A DNA stretch of 7,115 bases from an uncultured Pseudomonadota bacterium (GTDB lineage Bacteria; Pseudomonadota; Gammaproteobacteria; Burkholderiales; SG8-39): assembly GCA_903909415.1 (NCBI GenBank), contig CAIVVS010000267.1, forward strand, positions 1 to 7,115, given 5' to 3'. The notes under the pieces were generated by a model. That model was given only the letters and a program-made list of their open reading frames with translations, did not search any database and was not told the DNA's origin. Of the stretch, positions 1 to 3,266 are shown in pieces. Made by a program: the position numbers and the translations under genes. Each line of letters begins with the position of its first letter. Within the stretch, counting starts at the first letter, position 1.

Positions 1-148
1 CGATGAAGTACCGAATCCAATAGACATAGGCCTTTTCGGTCCGGAGGCTGTAGTGGTTCATGCGCATGCAGCGGCGCACCTGATCCAGCAGCCGCGGTTT
101 TCCTGGGGCCGATGGAGGATTCCTTGGAGGTTCAATGGGTTGTGCCAT
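1..148 (-). CDS. intI: Integron integrase IntI, N-terminal part (truncated by window edge)
   Basis: This is a site-specific tyrosine recombinase that excises and inserts gene cassettes at attI and attC. Reading the minus strand from the ATG at 148-146 gives 49 codons, beginning MAQPIEPPRNPP and continuing through KPRLLDQVRRCMRMNHYSLR to TEKAYVYWIRYFI. The LLDQVR segment, the HYS-RTE-AYV-WI(R/K)-FI block and the proline-rich start are typical of the core-binding N-terminal SAM-like domain of IntI proteins. The catalytic domain and the IntI-specific patch lie outside the window. The orientation is the standard one: intI diverges from the cassettes across attI. The minus strand has no clear Shine-Dalgarno upstream of the ATG. 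A LexA-like palindrome lies 22 bp upstream of the start and suggests SOS control. Assignment to the IntI family is firm; the exact clade is not determined. Confidence 0.95.
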   Translation of the reverse strand, partial: MAQPIEPPRNPPSAPGKPRLLDQVRRCMRMNHYSLRTEKAYVYWIRYFI

Positions 149-170
149 GTTGCGCCGGCTTTCAAGGAGA

Positions 171-186
171 CTATATATTTATACAG
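171..186 (-). promoter_or_regulatory. LexA (SOS)-like box upstream of intI
   Basis: On the minus strand this reads CTGTATAAATATATAG. It matches the gammaproteobacterial LexA pattern CTGT-N8-ACAG except for one base in the second half-site (ATAG for ACAG), with the usual A/T-rich centre. LexA repression of intI is established for several integrons. The site is 22 bp upstream of the intI ATG, where a promoter operator would be expected. Caveat: some Xanthomonadales LexA proteins recognise a different motif, so the box may be inherited rather than functional. Confidence 0.6.
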
Positions 187-227
187 TTCAGTAACGCCTT
201 GAAATCAGGGTAGGTTGACAACAACGC

Positions 228-253
228 GCCGGATTTCAACCTTGATATCCGGC
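228..253. repeat. Inverted repeat inside the attI region
   Basis: GCCGGAT at 228-234 and ATCCGGC at 247-253 form a perfect 7-bp inverted repeat with a 12-nt loop, ending 21 bp before the cassette core. No T-tract follows, so a terminator is unlikely. It may be an accessory IntI-binding element, an operator or a leader hairpin affecting cassette transcripts. Confidence 0.55.
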
Positions 254-288
254 ATCTTTGCTGACTATTGAACGTTAGGCCTTATTCC

Positions 289-1134
289 ATGGCTGGAAAC
301 ATTGAATCGTTCGCCCGCCTCTCGGACAAAATGTCCGATTTCTGTCGGCGTTCGAAAAACGAGTTCACACGCCTTACTCCCCAATGGGTTGCGGGGTGCT
401 ATGAACTAGACGGCACCATACCGGACCAGTACGGATGGCGTATGTGCGATGACGCATCACTTCAGAAACAAGTAAAAGGTCTTAAGGATTACCGAGAGAT
501 AAACCAGGTCTATTGGAACGACCAAGCGCGAAATGTCGAAGCGTATGCGACCATGACGTTTTGGCGGGGCAACGAAATACTAAAAGCGGCAATTCGAAGT
601 CTCAATGTAGGAGAAGTTGTAACGCCAGCCATCCTGGTGCGGTCGCTGCTCGAGCTCTCGGCCACCTACATAGTCAATGCACAAACCATTGAGAAACTCT
701 TCTCTGAATTGCAATTTCCCCCGAACACCACGGTTGTATCGGCCGAATTTGAGAAACGCGTGGTGAAAATGATATGGGGCACTCGGCTTGGCGACCCTGA
801 GGCTTACGTCAAACAGACGAACGTGCTAACGGTCATTCAAAAGCTCGCCAAAAATGCAAAAGCAACAGAGTTGCTGCCCAAGTACGAATTTCTTTGTGAA
901 GTGGCACATCCCAACGTAATTGGTAACAGTCGCTATTGGTCACACGTCGAGCGCGTCAACCCTGATGGAAGCAAGTCAGTCACTATGTCACGGCACGCAC
1001 GCGGAGACCATGCGAATGAAATCCTTGAAAATACAATGTGGGGCCTTGGATGGTCGGCAGGATGCCTACGTAATGCATTCACACTCGTTCGCAATGGCCT
1101 CGGTGAACTGCTTAACAAGTTGCCAAAGGCCTAA
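289..1134 (+). CDS. Cassette 1: uncharacterised 281-aa protein, possibly HEPN/DUF5677-like
   Basis: I do not recognise a named family with confidence. The protein is soluble, without signal peptide or membrane segments, and rich in helix-forming stretches. Two segments recall DUF5677/HEPN-like proteins: a helix with RSLLEL at residues 118-123, following VTPAILV, and YEFLCEVAHPN at 199-209, resembling the Y-x-x-L-S-x-x-x-H-P pattern of those families. The link is tentative. The ATG at 289 is chosen because it lies inside the cassette. The frame is open back to a TTG at 268, but that codon precedes the cassette crossover at 274/275 and belongs to attI. There is no strong Shine-Dalgarno; the AGG of the core box 9 nt upstream is the only candidate. 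The stop codon lies inside the attC R'' box. Base composition is near 50% GC, well below the flank, as expected for an acquired cassette. Being first after attI, it is the cassette best placed for expression from Pc. Confidence 0.85.
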   Translation: MAGNIESFARLSDKMSDFCRRSKNEFTRLTPQWVAGCYELDGTIPDQYGWRMCDDASLQKQVKGLKDYREINQVYWNDQARNVEAYATMTFWRGNEILKAAIRSLNVGEVVTPAILVRSLLELSATYIVNAQTIEKLFSELQFPPNTTVVSAEFEKRVVKMIWGTRLGDPEAYVKQTNVLTVIQKLAKNAKATELLPKYEFLCEVAHPNVIGNSRYWSHVERVNPDGSKSVTMSRHARGDHANEILENTMWGLGWSAGCLRNAFTLVRNGLGELLNKLPKA

Positions 1135-1185
1135 CATTTCATTGGTGCGGACGCCTTTCGGCGCCGCACAATTCAGACGTTAGGC
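1129..1185 (+). repeat. attC of cassette 1 (57 bp)
   Basis: R'' GCCTAAC (1129-1135) and R' GTTAGGC (1179-1185) are exact inverted repeats. The inner hairpin is GTGCGG-a-CGCC-tttc-GGCG-CCGCAC at 1145-1169. It has one unpaired A (1151) on the left arm, the kind of extrahelical base that sets strand choice for IntI on folded attC. The TAA stop of the upstream gene lies within R''. Confidence 0.93.
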
Positions 1186-1186
1186 C

Positions 1187-1215
1187 CTGTTGCGTGATGC
1201 GCAACACGCTATAAT
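1187..1215 (+). promoter_or_regulatory. higBA promoter with palindromic operator
   Basis: A perfect -10 hexamer TATAAT is at 1210-1215. The -35 is poor (CTGTTG at 1187-1192 with a 17-bp spacer is the best-spaced option). Between them lies a perfect inverted repeat, GTTGCG (1189-1194)-tgatg-CGCAAC (1200-1205), well placed for autorepression by HigA. The -10 ends 6 bp before the toxin ATG, so transcription would start at or next to the A of the start codon. This gives the cassette its own promoter independent of Pc. Confidence 0.8.
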
Positions 1216-1221
1216 TGGCAC

Positions 1222-1500
1222 ATGATTCAATCGCTCCGGCACAAAGGTCTAGGCAAGTTCTTTGCATCGGGAAGCGCCGCGGGAATCCAACCGCACCATG
1301 CCAAGCGACTTCGCATGCTTTTGGCGGCTTTGGATACTGCTCAGTCCATAGAGGACATGGACATTGCAGGGTTTCGCTTGCACCCGCTGAAGGGGATTGA
1401 ACCCCGTCGTTGGTCCGTGTGGGTGAATGGGAACTGGCGCTTGACGTTCGAGTTCAAAGACGGGCACGCCTACGTATTGCAATATGAGGACTACCACTAA
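1222..1500 (+). CDS. higB: Cassette 2 toxin: HigB-type mRNA endonuclease
   Basis: HigB is a RelE-superfamily toxin that cuts mRNA in the ribosomal A site; HigA neutralises it. The 92-residue protein has family length and closely follows the plasmid-maintenance killer pattern: FASGSAAGIQPHHAKRLRMLL, then IAGFRLHPLKG, WSVWVNGNWRLTFEF and a C-terminal YEDYH. Residues matching the catalytic set described for Proteus HigB are present at H54, K57, D90, Y91 and H92, so the toxin looks intact. There is no Shine-Dalgarno before the ATG; with the perfect -10 only 6 bp upstream, translation is probably from a leaderless mRNA. Its stop overlaps the higA start (TAATG). As in other hig loci, the toxin gene precedes the antitoxin gene. 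Confidence 0.96.
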   Translation: MIQSLRHKGLGKFFASGSAAGIQPHHAKRLRMLLAALDTAQSIEDMDIAGFRLHPLKGIEPRRWSVWVNGNWRLTFEFKDGHAYVLQYEDYH

Positions 1501-1793
1501 TGACTATGCACAATCCGCCTCATCCCGGTGAATTCATTACCGAGGTTTATCTGGAGCCAAACGGGCTCAGCGGCCGCGAATTGGCCGCAAAGCTCGGAGT
1601 TGCTGCGTCTACTCTGAATCGCGTTCTCACGGGCGCCAGTGGCATCAGCCCTGAAATGGCGTTGCGTCTTTGCAAAGCTCTTGGTCGTTCTCCGGAGAGT
1701 TGGCTGGCCATGCAGTACAACCATGATCTGTGGCGGGCTAAACAGCACGTAGATCTCGGCAATGTCAGCAAAGTCAGGCTTACAGCGGCCTAA
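1500..1793 (+). CDS. higA: Cassette 2 antitoxin: HigA, XRE-family repressor
   Basis: This 97-aa antitoxin binds HigB and represses the operon. It begins MTMHNPPHPGEF, the conserved HigA start. A helix-turn-helix of the XRE type covers about residues 23-63 (LSGRELAAKLGVAASTLNRV, then GISPEMALRLCKALGRS), followed by the family tail WLAMQYNHDLWRAK. The ATG overlaps the last base of the higB stop, giving tight translational coupling. A possible Shine-Dalgarno GAGGA at 1486-1490 inside higB lies 9 nt before this ATG, so the first ATG is preferred to the one two codons later. It is expected to bind the inverted repeat at 1189-1205. The stop codon falls inside the attC R'' box. Confidence 0.96.
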   Translation: MTMHNPPHPGEFITEVYLEPNGLSGRELAAKLGVAASTLNRVLTGASGISPEMALRLCKALGRSPESWLAMQYNHDLWRAKQHVDLGNVSKVRLTAA

Positions 1794-1844
1794 CTTTGGC
1801 TGCAGCGGACGCCGTGCCGGCGCCGCTGAGCATTGACGTTAGGC
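1788..1844 (+). repeat. attC of cassette 2 (57 bp)
   Basis: R'' GCCTAAC at 1788-1794 pairs with R' GTTAGGC at 1838-1844. The inner hairpin is CAGCGG-a-CGCC-gtgcc-GGCG-CCGCTG, again with a single unpaired A on the left arm. It has the same length as the attC of cassette 1 and shares its stem core, pointing to a host-specific attC family. Confidence 0.93.
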
Positions 1845-1865
1845 GATATATCCAGAGGAGACTAA

Positions 1866-2114
1866 ATGCTTCAACTCCGACCTTCCTGTGAGTGCTGCGA
1901 TAAGGCACTTCCGCCCGAGTCCACCGAGGCGCGCATATGTTCGTTCGAGTGCACTTTCTGTGTGTCATGTGCGGAGTCCGTGCTCCTCGGGAAATGCCCC
2001 AATTGTGGTGGCGAGCTTGTTGGAAGACCAAGGCGTCCCATCAGCAAGCTTGCAGGCAACCCCGCCTCAACAGAGCGCATTTACAAACCCGCTGGTTGTG
2101 CGAAGGCGGCGTAA
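1866..2114 (+). CDS. Cassette 3: DUF1272 cysteine-rich small protein
   Basis: An 82-aa protein matching the DUF1272 family of short, probably zinc-binding proteins of unknown function. The family signature is plain: LRPSCECCDKALPP at the start, then ARICSFECTFCVSCAE and KCPNCGGELV. Cysteines at 8, 10, 11, 25, 29, 32, 35, 44 and 47 could ligate two zinc ions in a treble-clef or rubredoxin-like arrangement. The first 57 or so residues hold the whole conserved domain; the rest (from about RRPISKLAG) is a basic, probably disordered tail with one extra cysteine at 78. A good Shine-Dalgarno (GAGGAG at about 1855-1860) precedes the ATG. No promoter is obvious within the cassette, so expression may depend on read-through from upstream. 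Role unknown. Confidence 0.92.
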   Translation: MLQLRPSCECCDKALPPESTEARICSFECTFCVSCAESVLLGKCPNCGGELVGRPRRPISKLAGNPASTERIYKPAGCAKAA

Positions 2115-2134
2115 TGTCAGCAATCTCGCCCCAC

Positions 2135-2250
2135 GCCCAAGCGGAGCGCCAACGTCAGGCCACCAGGCCCGGTCTGGCGGTGCGCGGTACATTTTCGCCA
2201 GCCGGGCCTGGCGTGCTGCCGTCGTCGCCCGCTTAGCTCGAGCGTTGGGC
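2135..2250 (+). repeat. attC of cassette 3, long VCR-like form (about 116 bp)
   Basis: R' GTTGGGC is at 2244-2250, and the best matching R'' is GCCCAAG at 2135-2141 (last base mismatched). The inside is a strong imperfect palindrome: the segment around 2162-2180 (CCAGGCCCGG-t-CTGGCG) pairs with CGCCAG-CCGGGCCTGG at about 2206-2221, leaving a loop that contains GTGCGCGGTACATTTT. It is twice the length of the other attC sites and looks like the 110-130-bp attC sites of Vibrio superintegrons, suggesting a different cassette source. The left boundary is less certain than the right. Confidence 0.78.
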
Positions 2251-2256
2251 CCTGAC

Positions 2257-2273
2257 CTCGTTGCCGGAACGAG
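2257..2273. repeat. Small perfect inverted repeat in the cassette 4 leader
   Basis: CTCGTT (2257-2262), loop gccgg, AACGAG (2268-2273). It begins 12 bp inside cassette 4 and 46 nt before the gene start. It could be a leader hairpin or a repressor operator; no T-run follows, so it is not an obvious terminator. Confidence 0.5.
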
Positions 2274-2319
2274 CGAAGGGAAGAATCATTTCCGGTCCTC
2301 AAGTGCAAAGGAGAGTCCC

Positions 2320-2448
2320 ATGAGCAAAGGTGGCGGCGGTGGTGCTGCCGGCGGCAAGGGTGGCGGTGGCGGCAAAGGCTCAGGCGCTCCAGGCGGTTGG
2401 CCTAGCACTACTGGCAATCCGTCCGGCGGAAGGCGTGGAAACGCATAG
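2320..2448 (+). CDS. Cassette 4: 42-aa glycine-rich small protein
   Basis: A short reading frame encoding MSKGGGGGAAGGKGGGGGKG, then a tail with GGWPSTTGNPSGGRRGNA. Nearly half the residues are glycine, with interspersed lysines giving a basic, disordered chain; the WPSTTGNPSGG tail is not low complexity and is the part most likely to be conserved. Support for coding comes from a strong Shine-Dalgarno, AAGGAG at 2308-2313, 6 nt before the ATG, and from the frame filling an otherwise empty cassette with a complete attC on each side. I believe similar glycine-rich mini-proteins occur in other integron cassettes, but I cannot name a family or function. There is no signal peptide or membrane segment. 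Because Gly/Lys-rich runs can come from GC-rich repeats, expression is likely but not proven. Confidence 0.75.
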   Translation: MSKGGGGGAAGGKGGGGGKGSGAPGGWPSTTGNPSGGRRGNA

Positions 2449-2475
2449 TAGTTCGCGCCAGGCACGCTGCATCGC

Positions 2476-2546
2476 GCCCAACCTCAGGTCGAGCGGACGG
2501 GCCGGAAGCAGACGCCTCACGGCGCCGCACAATTCGGACGTTGGAC
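2476..2546 (+). repeat. attC of cassette 4 (71 bp)
   Basis: R'' GCCCAAC (2476-2482) and R' GTTGGAC (2540-2546) fit the consensus RYYYAAC/GTTRRRY pair. The inner segment from 2511 to 2540 is nearly the same as the matching half of the cassette 1 attC (gACGCC-N4-GGCGCCGCAC-AATTC-GACG). This again shows the unpaired-A stem core of the local attC family. Confidence 0.88.
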
Positions 2547-2581
2547 CGCACGGCACTAGGAATGGTCCAGTTTCAAGCGGC

Positions 2582-2610
2582 TTGTTTCTCTGTATATACG
2601 TATATACAAT
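2582..2610 (+). promoter_or_regulatory. brnTA promoter with 18-bp palindromic operator
   Basis: A -35 TTGTTT (2582-2587) and a -10 TACAAT (2605-2610) have the ideal 17-bp spacer. A perfect 18-bp palindrome, TGTATATACGTATATACA (2591-2608), fills the spacer and overlaps the -10, as expected for autorepression by the BrnA antitoxin. The -10 ends 6 bp before the toxin ATG, predicting a leaderless transcript. Confidence 0.82.
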
Positions 2611-2616
2611 AAACAA

Positions 2617-2886
2617 ATGGACAAGGATCCAAAGAAAGACCGCCGAAATCTTGCGGAGCGCGGCCTCTCGCTGGACCTTGCCGAACAACTCGATTGGGCG
2701 ACGGCCCTGATCTGGGAAGACAGGCGCAAGGACTACGGGGAACGGCGTTACTGCGTGCTTGGCTTCATTGATGATCGGCTGCATAGCGTTGTATTCACGC
2801 CACGCAATGGCAAGCCCCGAGTGATCAGTCTGCGTAAAGCCAACAAGCGCGAGGTGAGTCGATATGAGAAAGCCATCCAAATCTGA
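2617..2886 (+). CDS. brnT: Cassette 5 toxin: BrnT-family (DUF497) ribonuclease
   Basis: BrnT toxins have a RelE-like fold and block translation by cleaving RNA; BrnA neutralises them. The 89-aa product has the family architecture: a charged start with DPKKDRRNLAERGLSLDLAE (equivalent to the D-x-x-K-x-x-x-N-x-x-K-H-G-V-S-F pattern), a central YGERRYCVLGFIDDRLHSVV strand region, and the C-terminal PRVISLRKANKREVSRYEKA, matching the usual R-x-I-S-x-R-x-A-x-x-x-E-x-x-x-Y. The canonical histidine of the KHG motif is replaced (AERG), although the rest is conserved. No Shine-Dalgarno precedes the ATG, which sits 6 bp after the -10. The 3' end overlaps brnA by 23 bp. The toxin looks full length. Confidence 0.92.
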   Translation: MDKDPKKDRRNLAERGLSLDLAEQLDWATALIWEDRRKDYGERRYCVLGFIDDRLHSVVFTPRNGKPRVISLRKANKREVSRYEKAIQI

Positions 2887-3145
2887 GGCCAAGAAGGCGC
2901 TACGGAAGAATCCGGAATGGACAGCAGCAATGATTGCTGAGGCCCGTCCGGCCAAGGAAGTGTTACCCAAGTTGTTTGGTGCCCGAACTGCAGCTGCCAT
3001 GCTCAAACCACGAGGCCGCCCAAAGTCTTCAGATTCAAAGGTGGCAATCAGCCTTCGGCTACCTCCGGAAACGTTGGCGCGCTGGAAGGCGACCGGCCCG
3101 GGATGGCAAACGCGCATGGCTGAAGTCCTGCGAGAGTCGGTGTAA
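2864..3145 (+). CDS. brnA: Cassette 5 antitoxin: BrnA family
   Basis: The 93-aa antitoxin binds BrnT and represses the promoter. Its N-terminal part is basic and toxin-binding (MRKPSKSEAKKALRKNPEW, then a helical AAMIAEARPAKEVLP). Its C-terminal part is a ribbon-helix-helix DNA-binding segment, KVAISLRLPPETLARWKA then GWQTRMAEVLRESV, which is the BrnA signature. The start ATG at 2864 lies inside brnT in another frame and has GAGGTGAG at 2851-2858 as ribosome binding site, so the antitoxin can be translated by its own initiation, unlike the leaderless toxin. Its likely operator is the 18-bp palindrome at 2591-2608. Confidence 0.93.
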   Translation: MRKPSKSEAKKALRKNPEWTAAMIAEARPAKEVLPKLFGARTAAAMLKPRGRPKSSDSKVAISLRLPPETLARWKATGPGWQTRMAEVLRESV

Positions 3146-3150
3146 GTGCG

Positions 3151-3204
3151 GTCCAACCACCGCTTGGATCAGACGCTTCGCGCTGTTCAAGCGGAACGTC
3201 AAGG
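3151..3204 (+). repeat. attC of cassette 5, degenerate right core: integron/chromosome junction
   Basis: R'' GTCCAAC at 3151-3157 is good. The hairpin is clear: CCGCTTG-gat-CAG-a-CGC-ttc-GCG-CTG-tt-CAAGCGG (3160-3194), with the same single unpaired A as the other sites. The expected R' core GTTRRRY is replaced by GTCAAGG at 3198-3204. This is the last recognisable attC before GC-rich chromosomal coding DNA, so the changed core may mark the original array terminus or insertion at a non-attI site, and could hinder excision of the brnTA cassette. Confidence 0.78.
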
Positions 3205-3266
3205 CCGATCTCATCAAGTACGCGAAGAGCGCCGTGGCGCGGGCATCATCCCCGAGTAGCTCGCAG

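Larger units (their letters stand above)
149..280 (+). other. attI recombination site and integron leader region
   Basis: This non-coding stretch between intI and the first cassette should contain attI. The cassette insertion core GTTAGGC is at 274-280 with crossover after G274, and the same heptamer closes the attC sites of cassettes 1 and 2. The region should also hold the cassette promoter Pc. Candidates are weak: a TTGACA at 215-220 lacks a -10 at normal spacing, and TTGCGC at 150-155 with TATATA at 172-177 (16-bp spacer) would overlap the LexA-like box. A perfect 7-bp inverted repeat sits at 228-253. The limits of attI cannot be set by eye because attI sites vary between integrons; only the core is certain. 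Confidence 0.75.
1..3204. mobile_element. Proximal part of a chromosomal integron: intI, attI and five cassettes
   Basis: A minus-strand integrase gene faces away from a run of plus-strand genes. Each gene unit ends in an imperfect palindrome bounded by an R'' box (GCCTAAC or GCCCAAC type) and an R' core (GTTAGGC, GTTGGGC or GTTGGAC). Core crossover points fall at 274/275, 1179/1180, 1838/1839, 2244/2245 and 2540/2541, giving cassettes of about 905, 659, 406, 296 and 658 bp. The right end is the degenerate attC at 3151-3204, after which base composition jumps to very GC-rich chromosomal coding sequence. There are no transposase genes and no resistance genes, which favours a sedentary chromosomal integron over a class 1 mobile integron. 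The integrase is cut by the window edge, so its class cannot be confirmed here. Confidence 0.93.

Noticed and set aside
215..220. Perfect TTGACA as the -35 of the cassette promoter Pc
   Set aside because: No acceptable -10 occurs at 15-19 bp downstream (the sequence there is TTTCAACCTTGA-like). It may be chance or part of an IntI site, so I did not list it as a promoter.
268..288. TTG start at 268 for the cassette 1 gene
   Set aside because: It lies upstream of the cassette crossover at 274/275 and belongs to attI, so a mobile cassette could not carry it; the ATG at 289 is inside the cassette.
1888..2448. 186-codon open frame spanning cassette 3 and cassette 4
   Set aside because: It crosses an attC boundary and is in the wrong frame for the DUF1272 gene; only its last 42 codons, with their own SD and ATG, are taken as a gene.
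2380..3156. 258-codon minus-strand frame opposite brnTA
   Set aside because: It covers two well-supported overlapping plus-strand genes and an attC; no recognisable motifs or SD.
1129..3204. Repeated palindromes as a CRISPR array or REP elements
   Set aside because: The spacing is irregular and gene-sized, the repeats are inverted and bounded by GTTRRRY cores, and each follows a gene end, so they are attC sites.
2934..3266. Upstream extension of the dehalogenase-like frame to an ATG at 2934
   Set aside because: This would overlap brnA in another frame and read through the attC hairpin. The translated extension is not family-like, and homology-like sequence starts just after the ATG at 3267.
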